The notes under the pieces are model-generated. The model was not told where the DNA came from, made no database searches, and was given only the letters and a program-made list of their open reading frames with translations. Shown one piece after another: positions 1 through 6,858 of a stretch of 10,536 nucleotides of DNA; position 1 is the first letter of the stretch; the number at the start of each line of letters is the position of its first letter. Source of the DNA: Bacteroidales bacterium UBA5281. Lineage in GTDB: Bacteria; Bacteroidota; Bacteroidia; Bacteroidales; Lentimicrobiaceae. A program made the translations under genes and the position numbers. The stretch is from the NCBI GenBank assembly GCA_002410555.1, contig DHSR01000049.1, forward strand, positions 1 to 10,536, read 5' to 3'.

Positions 1-303
1 GTGACTGGTGATTAGTGATTGGTGATCTGTAATCTGTGATCTGTAATCTGTGGGTTTGTTGATTTGTTGATTTGTTGAGGTGTTGAGCCTTTGAAACATA
101 ATTCGCGTTAATTTGCGTAATTCGCGGTTAATTGGTGATCTGTAATCTGTGATCTGTGATCTGTGGGTTTGTTGATCTGTTGATTTGTTGAGTCGTTGAG
201 CCTTTGAAACGTAATTCGCGGTTAATCGGTGATTAGTGACTGGTGATTGGTGGTTAGTGATTAGTGATCTGTGATCTGTAATCTGTGGGTTTGTTGATTT
301 GTG
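1..303. repeat. Composite imperfect tandem repeat upstream of ffh
   Basis: This tract has no plausible gene. It is built from degenerate short units (variants of gtgattag, gtgatctgt/aatctgt, gtttgttgattt) arranged as a higher-order repeat. Copy A (24-136, 113 bp) and copy B (137-230, 94 bp) share the same order: gatctgt/aatctgt units, then gggtttgttgat, then ttgagcctttgaaac, then taattcgcg and gttaat. A third, truncated copy (266-303) stops after gggtttgttgattt. Copy A is 19 bp longer because the aattcgcg segment is duplicated inside it. The stretches 1-23 and 231-265 are gtgattag/gtgactg spacers that precede the copies. Such tracts are common between genes of Bacteroidota. No function can be assigned. 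Confidence 0.85.
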
Positions 304-354
304 AAGATGAAATCCGCAATCCGCAACCTCGCAGCCTGGTATTGCGAAATTTCT

Positions 355-362
355 TACTTTTG
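355..362 (+). promoter_or_regulatory. Putative -7 promoter element of ffh (TACTTTTG)
   Basis: The octamer TACTTTTG matches the Bacteroidota -7 consensus TAnnTTTG and sits 38 bases before the ffh start codon, which suits a short leader. A -33 TTTG at the expected 19-21 base spacing is not present, so only half of the promoter is supported. Positions 304-354 between the repeat and this element hold a small 'aatccgcaatccgcaac' repeat and no other recognisable signal. Confidence 0.5.
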
Positions 363-400
363 CACTTCCAAATATGATAAAACAGCGGAGATAAAAGGAT

Positions 401-1750
401 ATGTTTGAGAATTTAAGTGAAAAACTCGACCGGGCATTCAAAACGCTTAAAGGCCAGGGTCACATTACCGAGATTAACGTTGCCGAAACTCTTAAAGAGG
501 TGCGTAAAGCGCTGCTTGATGCCGACGTAAGTTATAAAGTAGCCAAACAATTTACAGATCTGGTAAAGGAAAAAGCGCTGGGACAGCAGGTGCTGACTGC
601 TGTTTCGCCCGGACAGCTTATGGTTAAAATTGTGCACGATGAACTGGCACAACTCATGGGAGGTGAACAGGAAGAGATAAACATTAAAGGTTCGCCAGCC
701 ATCATTCTCATTGCCGGTCTTCAGGGTTCGGGAAAGACTACCTTTTCGGCAAAGTTGGCCAACTATTTGAAAACCAGAAAGAATCGTAAGGTTTTGCTTG
801 TTGCGGGAGACGTATATCGTCCTGCCGCCATTGAGCAGTTAAAAGTGCTGGGTGAACAGATAGGCGTTAAGATTTTTACTATTGATGAGGATAAAGAGCC
901 GGTAAACATAGCCAAAAAGGCCATTGTACACGCCAAAGAGTTTGATTACAATGTGGTAATTATAGATACCGCAGGTCGCCTGGCCATTGATGAGCAGATG
1001 ATGAATGAGATAGCTGCCATCAAAAAGTCGGTAAATCCCCAGGAAACGTTGTTTGTGGTGGATGCCATGACTGGTCAGGATGCTGTAAATACAGCCAAAG
1101 CCTTTAATGACAGACTGGATTACGATGGTGTTGTGCTCACCAAATTGGATGGTGATACCCGTGGCGGAGCCGCCTTAACCGTTCGTTCGGTGGTGGATAA
1201 GCCCGTGAAGTTCGTAGGTCTGGGTGAAAAAATGGATGCCATCGACGTGTTTTATCCTTCACGTATGGCCGATCGCATCCTGGGCATGGGTGATATTGTT
1301 TCATTAGTTGAGCGTGCCCAGGAGCAATTTGATGAGGTGGAAGCTCGCAAGTTGCAGCAAAAGCTGGCCAAAGACACTTTTAACTTCAACGACTTCATCA
1401 GCCAGATAAAGCAGATAAAGAAGATGGGGAATGTAAAAGACCTCATCGGTATGATTCCCGGTATGGGAAAAGCTCTGAAAGATGTGGATATAAATGATGA
1501 CGCTTTCAAAGGCATTGAAGCCATCATCGGTTCCATGACACCCTACGAACGCGAAAATCCATCGGTGATGAATGGTAGCCGTCGCAAACGCATTGCCATG
1601 GGCAGTGGAACAGACATCGCCGAAGTGAACCGCTTGATCAAACAGTTTGAAGACACCCGGAAAATGATGAAAATGGTATCCGGCGGAGGTGGGAAAAATG
1701 CCCTGAATGCCATGCGTAACATGAAAAAAATGTCGGGCAGGAAAAGATAA
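401..1750 (+). CDS. ffh: Signal recognition particle protein Ffh (SRP54 GTPase)
   Basis: Ffh binds 4.5S RNA and hydrophobic signal sequences on ribosome-nascent chains. It delivers them to the receptor FtsY at the membrane, with GTP hydrolysis by both partners. The 449-residue product has the full N-G-M layout and normal family length. Visible G-domain motifs are the P-loop GLQGSGKT (106-113), DVYRPAA (137-143), DTAGR (189-193), TKLDG (247-251) and GLGE (273-276). The M domain (about 330-449) contains the RNA-binding helix around SRRKRIAMGSGT (393-404) and a methionine- and glycine-rich tail. The start ATG is preceded by 'ataaaaggat', a weak ribosome site. The -7 promoter element lies at 355-362, so ffh is probably the first gene of its transcript. 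An 79-base gap without an obvious terminator separates it from folD. Confidence 0.98.
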   Translation: MFENLSEKLDRAFKTLKGQGHITEINVAETLKEVRKALLDADVSYKVAKQFTDLVKEKALGQQVLTAVSPGQLMVKIVHDELAQLMGGEQEEINIKGSPAIILIAGLQGSGKTTFSAKLANYLKTRKNRKVLLVAGDVYRPAAIEQLKVLGEQIGVKIFTIDEDKEPVNIAKKAIVHAKEFDYNVVIIDTAGRLAIDEQMMNEIAAIKKSVNPQETLFVVDAMTGQDAVNTAKAFNDRLDYDGVVLTKLDGDTRGGAALTVRSVVDKPVKFVGLGEKMDAIDVFYPSRMADRILGMGDIVSLVERAQEQFDEVEARKLQQKLAKDTFNFNDFISQIKQIKKMGNVKDLIGMIPGMGKALKDVDINDDAFKGIEAIIGSMTPYERENPSVMNGSRRKRIAMGSGTDIAEVNRLIKQFEDTRKMMKMVSGGGGKNALNAMRNMKKMSGRKR

Positions 1751-1829
1751 AGCAACGATAAAAATTTGAGATGTTTTCCCAATTCAAGAAAAATGTACAG
1801 GCTCACTGACGAAAATAATATACTTCTAC

Positions 1830-2708
1830 ATGAAATTAATTGACGGAAAAAAGATTAGCCAGGAAATTAAAACTGAAATTACAACAAAAGCCGCAACCAT
1901 CATTGATTCGGGTGGCAATCCACCCCATTTGGCAGCGGTTTTGGTTGGAGATGATCCGGCAAGCCAGACTTATGTTGCAAGCAAAGAAAAAGCCTGTAAA
2001 TCTGCGGGTATTACTTCAAGCGTATACCGGTATCCGGCTACCATTTCTGAGCAACAACTTATCGATGCCATCGATTTTCTGAACAATGATGATGAAGTGG
2101 ATGGATTCATAGTACAACTTCCGTTGCCGGAACATATCGATAGCGATAAAGTACTTCAATACATCAGACCCGAAAAAGATGTAGATGGCTTTCATCCCGC
2201 CAATATTGGCCGGCTTACCCTTGGATTACCGGGCTATCTGCCTGCCACCCCCGCCGGAATAATGCTCTTACTCGAGAAGTATAAAATTGAAACCGAAGGG
2301 AAACATTGTGTGGTTCTGGGCCGCAGTAATATTGTGGGCACTCCGGTAAGCCTCCTGATGTCGCGCAAAGCCTATCCAGGTAACAGCACGGTGACCATCT
2401 GCCACAGCAAAACTCAAAACCTGCCCGAAATAACCCGTCAGGCCGATATACTCATTGCAGCCATTGGCCAGCCTGAATTTGTGAAAGCCGATATGGTAAA
2501 GCAGGGAGCAGTAGTGATTGATGTAGGCATCCACCGCGTGGAGGATAAAAGCGAAAAGGGCTATCATATTGTTGGAGACGTTTATTTTGAAGAGGTTGCA
2601 CCCAAATGTAGCTATATTACCCCGGTACCCGGTGGTGTTGGCCCCATGACCATTGTGAGTCTGATACTGAATACCTTTAAGGCTTACGAAAAAGAAATCT
2701 ACCCTTAA
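1830..2708 (+). CDS. folD: Bifunctional methylene-THF dehydrogenase / methenyl-THF cyclohydrolase
   Basis: FolD catalyses the reversible NADP-dependent oxidation of 5,10-methylene-THF and the hydrolysis of 5,10-methenyl-THF to 10-formyl-THF in the cytoplasm. It supplies one-carbon units for purines and formyl-methionine. The 292-residue protein is of normal family length. The catalytic Tyr-x-x-x-Lys is present as Y48-VAS-K52, matching Tyr50/Lys54 of the E. coli enzyme. The substrate-site motifs QLPLP (96-100) and KDVDGFHP (116-123) are intact. The Rossmann signature VVLGRSNIVGTP is at 161-172 and the family signature PGGVGPMT at 267-274. No clear promoter is visible in the gap after ffh, so read-through from ffh is possible. 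The next gene begins nine bases after the stop, which suggests co-transcription. Confidence 0.98.
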   Translation: MKLIDGKKISQEIKTEITTKAATIIDSGGNPPHLAAVLVGDDPASQTYVASKEKACKSAGITSSVYRYPATISEQQLIDAIDFLNNDDEVDGFIVQLPLPEHIDSDKVLQYIRPEKDVDGFHPANIGRLTLGLPGYLPATPAGIMLLLEKYKIETEGKHCVVLGRSNIVGTPVSLLMSRKAYPGNSTVTICHSKTQNLPEITRQADILIAAIGQPEFVKADMVKQGAVVIDVGIHRVEDKSEKGYHIVGDVYFEEVAPKCSYITPVPGGVGPMTIVSLILNTFKAYEKEIYP

Positions 2709-2717
2709 GCATTTGTA

Positions 2718-3710
2718 ATGAGTCGATTAAGATGGAACTGCCATTTGTTGATGGGCTTGTTTCCTGTTTTTATTGCGGTATCTTCCCTTTCTGCTCAGCA
2801 AGCCGGATGTACTGATCCTCAGGCCTTAAATTACGATACATCCGCTTCTGTCAATGATGGAAGCTGCCAATATCCCCACACCACTACTACTGCCCGGGCA
2901 TACATTCCACGTTTGTCAAACAGGGTGCATGAAACTTCGGGGCTTATTTACTGGAAAGGAAATCTGTGGACACATAACGACAGCGGGGGAGATGCAGAAA
3001 TTTACCGCCTCGATACACTTAAAGGACGTGTGAGACAAACCATTTCTATTGCCAATGCCCGCAATTCTGACTGGGAAGACATTGCACAGGATGATCATTA
3101 TATTTATATCGGCGACGTAGGAAACAATGTGGGCAATCGCCGCGACCAGTGTGTGTATAAAATTGAAAAGGCTGCCATTCCGGAGACAGGAGATGTTTCG
3201 CTGGAAGCCGAAATTATTTACTTTTCATACGGAGATCAGAAAAATTATGAGCCCGATGCATATAACCATAATTTTGATTGTGAGGCATTGATTGCTTTTG
3301 GTGATAAACTGCTTCTTTTTTCAAAGAACTGGGCCGATCTCAAATCACGGGTGTATGAATTACCGAAGATCGCCGGCACCCATATTCTGGAACCCAAGGG
3401 CATACTAGAGGTAGATGGATTGATTACCGGAGCGGACTTATCATCCGATGGCAAGCAAATTGCTTTATGTGGTTATAAGGATTATGAACCTTTTTTGATG
3501 CTTATTTACGATTTTTCGCCAGGTAATATTTTTTCAGGAAACAAAAGACGCATTGCTTTCACTGGCATGTTTGGGACTCAGACAGAAGGCATCACTTACT
3601 TTTCGGATGACAGCTTACTGATTTCGGCTGAGAAAACACCCATTGCCCCTGCCCGGGTCTATCGCTTTTATCCGAAGATTTATACGGCTCCAGCCCTCGG
3701 AAATCCTTAA
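2718..3710 (+). CDS. Exported beta-propeller-like protein with GCxDPxAxNY motif, function unknown
   Basis: The 330-residue product begins with a signal peptide: basic residues, then the hydrophobic core LLMGLFPVFIAVSSLSA, with likely cleavage near residue 26-27. Residues 30-50 carry the GCTDPQALNY...DGSC motif, with one Cys at each end. This motif recurs in secreted Bacteroidota proteins, often as tandem copies, but here it occurs once. Residues 66-318 show spaced strand-turn segments such as HETSGLIYWKGNLWTHNDSGG, DWEDIAQDDHYIYIGDVGNN, DCEALIAFGDKLLLFSKNW, ADLSSDGKQIALCGY and EGITYFSDDSLLISAEK. This pattern fits a beta-propeller with acidic, possibly metal-binding loops. I see no catalytic residues I can name and no type IX secretion C-terminal sorting domain at the end (...YTAPALGNP). 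It is probably periplasmic or surface-exposed. It starts nine bases after folD and is likely in its transcript. Confidence 0.8.
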   Translation: MSRLRWNCHLLMGLFPVFIAVSSLSAQQAGCTDPQALNYDTSASVNDGSCQYPHTTTTARAYIPRLSNRVHETSGLIYWKGNLWTHNDSGGDAEIYRLDTLKGRVRQTISIANARNSDWEDIAQDDHYIYIGDVGNNVGNRRDQCVYKIEKAAIPETGDVSLEAEIIYFSYGDQKNYEPDAYNHNFDCEALIAFGDKLLLFSKNWADLKSRVYELPKIAGTHILEPKGILEVDGLITGADLSSDGKQIALCGYKDYEPFLMLIYDFSPGNIFSGNKRRIAFTGMFGTQTEGITYFSDDSLLISAEKTPIAPARVYRFYPKIYTAPALGNP

Positions 3711-3718
3711 AGATTGAT

Positions 3719-3726
3719 TATCTTCG
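3719..3726 (+). promoter_or_regulatory. Possible -7 promoter element (TATCTTCG)
   Basis: TATCTTCG differs from the Bacteroidota TAnnTTTG consensus at one position and lies 18 bases before the start codon of the 639-residue OmpA-family gene. No TTTG is seen at the -33 spacing. The gene could equally be read through from the upstream one, which ends only 34 bases before it. Confidence 0.35.
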
Positions 3727-3744
3727 CATTTCATTTATTTACAG

Positions 3745-5664
3745 ATGTACAGAATCAGGATATTTTCTTTGTGTTTTTTGTACCTCTTTGCTGCCTTACA
3801 ATATGTTAAGGGCCAGCAGGATAACAGCCGTGCAGGGAGGTTTCACCATAAGGCGCTGGCCTATTACAATGCTGCTGCATATGATCAGGCTGTAACTGAG
3901 GTGCGTAAAGCCTTAAAGGCCGATCCTCAATATATTGAAAGCTGGCTCTTGCTGGGCGACATCAGCAACCTGAAAAAGGATTATGCCACAGCGATAGAAG
4001 CTTATTCCAGGGCCATTGCCATTGATCCTGCATTTTTTCCACCGGCTTTTTATATTCTGGCCAACCTTCAATTCAGGGAAAGCAAATATAACGAAGCCAT
4101 AGCCAATTATGAGCGGTATCTTGCGCTTGGAGTGGCACGAACGGCTGAAATTACACGTGCCGAAAAAAACATACAGTCAGCCCGTTTTCGCCTACATGCT
4201 CTGGCTCATCCGGTTGATTATCATCCGGTAAATATGGGATCAGCCATCAATTCAAAGGGTTATGATTTTGTTAATTATCTGAGTGCTGATGGTTCAGCCT
4301 TATATTTCACCCGGCGCATTCCAAACAGCAATCAGGGCGATGAGGATTTTTTTGTTTCTTATCGCCTGGGCGATACTGCCTGGAGTGCAGCATTGCCATT
4401 GGGATCACCCATAAATACACCCGGCGATGAAGGTGCACTTTGCCTCTCACCCGATGGTCAGTTGCTCTTTTTCGCAGCCTGCAACCGGCCTGAAGGCTAT
4501 GGAAGTTGCGATCTTTATTATTCCACCAGGCAGGATAATAACTGGAGCGATCCCAAAAATCTTGGGCCAATGGTAAATTCCCCTTCCTGGGAGTCGCAAC
4601 CAAGCTTTTCTCCCGATGGAAGGACGCTCTATTTTGTGAGTACCCGGGCCGGAGGAATAGGGAAAAGCGATATCTGGTTTACCCGACGGCAGGACGATGG
4701 CTCCTGGAGTGCGCCCGAAAACGCCGGCGATAAACTCAATACTGCTGAAGATGAACGCAGCCCCTTTATCCATCCGGATGGCGCAACGCTTTATTTTTCT
4801 TCCAAAGGCTGGCCGGGCATGGGCGAGGGTGATATTTTTGTGTCACGGGTTGATGGAAGCGGGAACTGGTCAATGCCCGAAAATATTGGTTATCCGGTGA
4901 ATACCTCTGCCGATGAGATGAATCTGGTGGTGGATAATGCCGGAAAATACGCATATATTTCTTCGGCTGCCGAAGGTGGCTTTGGATTGCAGGACATCTA
5001 CCGCTTCCGCCTGCCCGAAGCAGCCCGGCCCTTACCCGTTACCTTTATGAAAGGCCTGGTTTTTGACAGCATTAGTGGTCAAAAGCTTTCTGCGCGCTTT
5101 TCGCTTACGGACGTGGATAACAATAATGTAGTGGTTCAGTCCGAATCAAACGCGCAAACCGGCGAGTTTCTGCTTGCCATTCCTGCCAACCGAAATTATG
5201 CCTTAACGGTGGAAAAGAAAGGCTATCTATTTTATTCTGCCCGCTTCAGACTTCAGGGAATTCATGATTATACGGAACCATATTTTCGTGATGTGCCGCT
5301 CAAACCCATTGTAAAAGGTGAAATAGCCACACTGAATAATATTTTCTTTGAAACCGACAGTGCCCGCCTGCTTCCCGAATCAACCGCCGAACTGAATAAG
5401 TTGTTACAACTGTTGGTCTCCAATCCCGGCCTTACTATTGAAATCAGTGGACATACCGACAATACCGGTACACCGGCTCACAACCTGGCACTTTCCGAAA
5501 AAAGGGCCCGGGCGGTGTATGATTTTCTTCTAGAACATAGCATTGATAGCAATCGGTTGTCGTACAAAGGCTATGGTGAAACCAAACCCGTAGCTGGCAA
5601 CGACACCGAACCGGGAAAAGCTGCCAACAGGCGCACGGAATTTAAGGTGGTGGAAGTGAAATAG
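3745..5664 (+). CDS. PorE-like envelope protein: TPR, PD40 propeller, CRD and OmpA C-terminal domain
   Basis: The 639-residue exported protein has a signal peptide at 1-24, with likely cleavage after VKGQ. Three TPR units span about 31-132 (for example AAYDQAVTEVRKALKADP and DYATAIEAYSRAIAIDP). A PD40/WD40-like propeller spans about 160-425, with recurring S-x-DG-x-x-L-YF strands: SADGSALYF, SPDGQLLFF, SPDGRTLYF, HPDGATLYF. A carboxypeptidase-regulatory-like beta domain follows (about 431-520), then an OmpA C-terminal domain (about 525-639). The peptidoglycan-contact residues are in GHTDNTG (Asp572) and NLALSEKRA (Arg587). This domain order is that of PorE (PG1058), the type IX secretion protein that anchors the machinery to peptidoglycan. 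Bacteroidota carry several paralogues, so a T9SS role is inference. Unlike PorE, no lipobox cysteine is seen. Confidence 0.88.
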   Translation: MYRIRIFSLCFLYLFAALQYVKGQQDNSRAGRFHHKALAYYNAAAYDQAVTEVRKALKADPQYIESWLLLGDISNLKKDYATAIEAYSRAIAIDPAFFPPAFYILANLQFRESKYNEAIANYERYLALGVARTAEITRAEKNIQSARFRLHALAHPVDYHPVNMGSAINSKGYDFVNYLSADGSALYFTRRIPNSNQGDEDFFVSYRLGDTAWSAALPLGSPINTPGDEGALCLSPDGQLLFFAACNRPEGYGSCDLYYSTRQDNNWSDPKNLGPMVNSPSWESQPSFSPDGRTLYFVSTRAGGIGKSDIWFTRRQDDGSWSAPENAGDKLNTAEDERSPFIHPDGATLYFSSKGWPGMGEGDIFVSRVDGSGNWSMPENIGYPVNTSADEMNLVVDNAGKYAYISSAAEGGFGLQDIYRFRLPEAARPLPVTFMKGLVFDSISGQKLSARFSLTDVDNNNVVVQSESNAQTGEFLLAIPANRNYALTVEKKGYLFYSARFRLQGIHDYTEPYFRDVPLKPIVKGEIATLNNIFFETDSARLLPESTAELNKLLQLLVSNPGLTIEISGHTDNTGTPAHNLALSEKRARAVYDFLLEHSIDSNRLSYKGYGETKPVAGNDTEPGKAANRRTEFKVVEVK

Positions 5665-5687
5665 ATATATACCCAGCTCCCTTGTAT

Positions 5688-5730
5688 CACCTCACCCTGC
5701 CCTCTCCTCACCGAGAGGGTGAAGTATGAG
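5688..5730 (-). repeat. Dispersed hairpin repeat, copy 1 (simple form)
   Basis: The copy starts with cacctcaccctgccctctcc and ends with gagagggtgaagtatgag. A perfect 7-bp stem (ccctctc 5700-5706 with gagaggg 5713-5719) encloses the loop ctcacc. It lies 24 bases after the stop of the OmpA-family gene and about 90 bases beyond the end of the oppositely oriented hicA remnant. It could therefore weaken transcription from both sides, but no T-run follows it. The first 20 bases are identical to those of copy 2 at 6515-6534. Positions 5731-5821 hold nothing recognisable. Confidence 0.75.
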
Positions 5731-5821
5731 TAAGAGGAGATATTTTGAGTTATGAAATTTACTAAGGAATTTAATAATTGTTTCTGATGGCGGAAACCTC
5801 TATTACTGATTATTTGCGTGG

Positions 5822-6058
5822 TTATATTTTTTTCAAAGTTTCAATAATTTGTTCGGGTGATAGTCCTAACTCTCTTAATATTTGACGCAACAATGATCGC
5901 CCTATTTCCACATTCCCATGATGAGGCAAAGTGGTGTATCTTCCATCTGGATGTCGGTAAAAAACATGGCTCCCCTTTTGTCTTTTAATTTCAAAACCAA
6001 GATATAAAAGGAGTTTTTCTAATATTTATACCTTTACGATGGGCAGTTTGCTGCTCAT
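5822..6058 (-). pseudogene. hicA: Disrupted HicA-family mRNA interferase toxin
   Basis: HicA toxins are small double-stranded-RNA-binding-fold ribonucleases that cleave mRNA and are neutralised by HicB. Read on the minus strand from ATG at 6058, the frame gives MSSKLPIVKV, then a TAA stop (6028-6026). It then continues in the same frame as ILEKLLLYLGFEIKRQKGSH..., through RHPDGRYTTLPHHG and IGRSLLRQILRELGLSPEQI, to the TAA at 5824-5822. The catalytic histidine of the G-S-H motif is retained (codon 31). Total length, 79 codons with the stop, is normal for HicA. The interruption falls where the family has its first helix. A one-base gain near 6032 plus a one-base loss in the A-run near 6012-6016 would restore GINIRKLLLYLGF, a good family match. 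Two compensating indels, or one stop mutation with substitutions, are therefore possible. The ATG overlaps the hicB stop (ATGA). Confidence 0.82.
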
Positions 6059-6279
6059 AATGCAATAGAAATTTGCCGGAAGCCTATAAATTCAGGTAAT
6101 TGCTCAATCTCTTCATCTGTCATTTCTTCCAGACATAGCTGCGTAACCTCCTGTAAGTTAGCATATAACTGGTCAAGTGTTGGAGCCTGGGTATGCGCAC
6201 CCGGCAAACCCGGAATAATACCGATGTACTGGTTTATTTCCTTGTCTTTGGTTATTTCCGCTGTAAACTTAAATGATTT
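6055..6279 (-). pseudogene. hicB: HicB-family antitoxin, start codon lost or atypical
   Basis: HicB antitoxins bind and block HicA and usually repress their own operon. The minus-strand frame encodes KSFKFTAEITKDK, then YIGIIPGLPGAHTQAPTLDQL and YANLQEVTQLCLEEM, and ends FRQISIAL before a TGA at 6057-6055. The partial RNase-H-like fold and the IPGLPGAHTQ-x-x-TLDQ core are typical of short HicB proteins of about 70-75 residues. The frame is open up to 6333, after a TAA at 6336-6334. No ATG, GTG or TTG occurs in it before KSFKF; only a CTG at 6306-6304 could serve. The nearest ATG (6312) is in another frame and stops after 13 codons. The start has therefore been lost, or a frameshift separates it from the body. 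The order hicB-hicA with a 4-base overlap is the usual translationally coupled arrangement. Confidence 0.75.
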
Positions 6280-6514
6280 GTTTAATTGTAATAGCCCTTT
6301 TCCCAGGCATGATAAAGAATAGTGTAAACCTATTTATTTATGAATCTCAGAGGTAGTCAACCCTTTTATGTTCATGCCAAAGAGGTTGTAACTGATTATG
6401 CCATGTGTTTATTTGCTTGATTATCAATTCGGTGTGTCTGTAAATGAGGTTTTAATTATAGTAAATAGACCTATGTAAAATATTGAAGTCATGCCGGTTC
6501 GTTGTTACCATTGA

Positions 6515-6580
6515 CACCTCACCCTGCCCTCTCCAGCCTTCGACTAAGCTCAGGCACCGCAATGAGAGAGTGAAGTGTGG
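6515..6580 (-). repeat. Dispersed hairpin repeat, copy 2, with inserted second repeat
   Basis: The left arm cacctcaccctgccctctcc (6515-6534) is identical to copy 1. The right arm (accg...gagagagtgaagtgtgg, about 6556-6580) is a diverged version of the copy 1 right arm. Between them lies an extra 21-base stretch at 6535-6555, containing ccttcgactaagctcagg, where copy 1 has only a short loop. That inner segment belongs to another repeat type that I recognise from Bacteroidota intergenic DNA, so this looks like one repeat inserted into another. Confidence 0.7.
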
Positions 6581-6651
6581 GTTAACTGAGATGTTTTTGG
6601 CCATGATAATTGTTTATCAAAGTACAAATCTACGAAAATAGCAGGATTTAG

Positions 6652-6690
6652 CACCCTTCTCCTTTTTGAGAAGGGCGGGGGGATGAGGTG
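6652..6690 (+). repeat. Dispersed hairpin repeat, copy 3, opposite orientation
   Basis: A perfect 8-bp stem (cccttctc 6654-6661 with gagaaggg 6668-6675) encloses the loop cttttt and is followed by cggggggatgaggtg. The reverse complement begins cacctcatcc...gccctt, which aligns with the left arms of copies 1 and 2. This is therefore the same family in inverted orientation. It lacks a 3' T-run, and no gene on the plus strand ends just before it. Confidence 0.7.
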
Positions 6691-6800
6691 ATTTCGTCAA
6701 TTCTACATCAGAGAGATGTTTCTATACCTTGGCACTTCCCGGTGCCCGAACCCGAAACACATTATTTAAAACGCCGTTTACCCGGTATTATTTTTTCATT

Positions 6801-6833
6801 TTTGCAGAGTTTATCCAGGCATTGCTAATTTTG
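6801..6833 (+). promoter_or_regulatory. Bacteroidota-type promoter (TTTG-N21-TAATTTTG)
   Basis: TTTG at 6801-6804 and TAATTTTG at 6826-6833 are separated by 21 bases, which fits the -33/-7 consensus TTTG / TAnnTTTG of the primary sigma factor in this phylum. Transcription should start near 6840. That makes the in-frame GTG at 6838 unusable and supports the ATG at 6859 as the start of the downstream gene, with a leader of about 20 bases. Confidence 0.7.
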
Positions 6834-6858
6834 CATCGTGATAATTCCTGTTTTAACG

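Larger units (their letters stand above)
6337..6800. other. AT-rich intergenic spacer without an intact gene
   Basis: This 464-base stretch lies between the hicBA remnant and the promoter of the 883-residue protein gene. It contains two members of the dispersed hairpin repeat family (6515-6580 and 6652-6690, listed separately). A 13-codon minus-strand frame from ATG 6375 (MNIKGLTTSEIHK, stop at 6336-6334) is in register with hicB. A weak 5-bp inverted repeat (ggcac 6731-6735 with gtgcc 6742-6746) is also present. Frames on both strands are short, and I recognise no protein or RNA gene. Confidence 0.6.

Noticed and set aside
1..303. CRISPR array
   Set aside because: The repeats are degenerate, the units differ in length, and the sequence between copies is itself repetitive. 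There are no unique spacers of constant size.
1252..1536. Minus-strand frame of 94 residues within ffh
   Set aside because: It lies wholly antisense to the M domain of ffh, and its Met/Phe/Ser-rich translation is what antisense of that region would give.
3600..3710. Type IX secretion C-terminal sorting domain in the 330-residue protein
   Set aside because: The last residues (...VYRFYPKIYTAPALGNP) lack the conserved strand pattern and the terminal basic-hydrophobic ending of such domains.
6334..6375. 13-codon minus-strand frame MNIKGLTTSEIHK as the true start of hicB
   Set aside because: It is in register with hicB, but a TAA and about 18 non-family codons separate it from the HicB body. At most it is an upstream leader or a chance frame.
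6654..6675. Rho-independent terminator
   Set aside because: The 8-bp hairpin is followed by a G-rich run, not a T-run, and no plus-strand gene ends nearby. It belongs to the dispersed repeat.
6731..6765. Possible tRNA 3' fragment near ggtgcccgaacccgaaac
   Set aside because: No T-loop consensus, acceptor stem or cloverleaf could be built on either strand.
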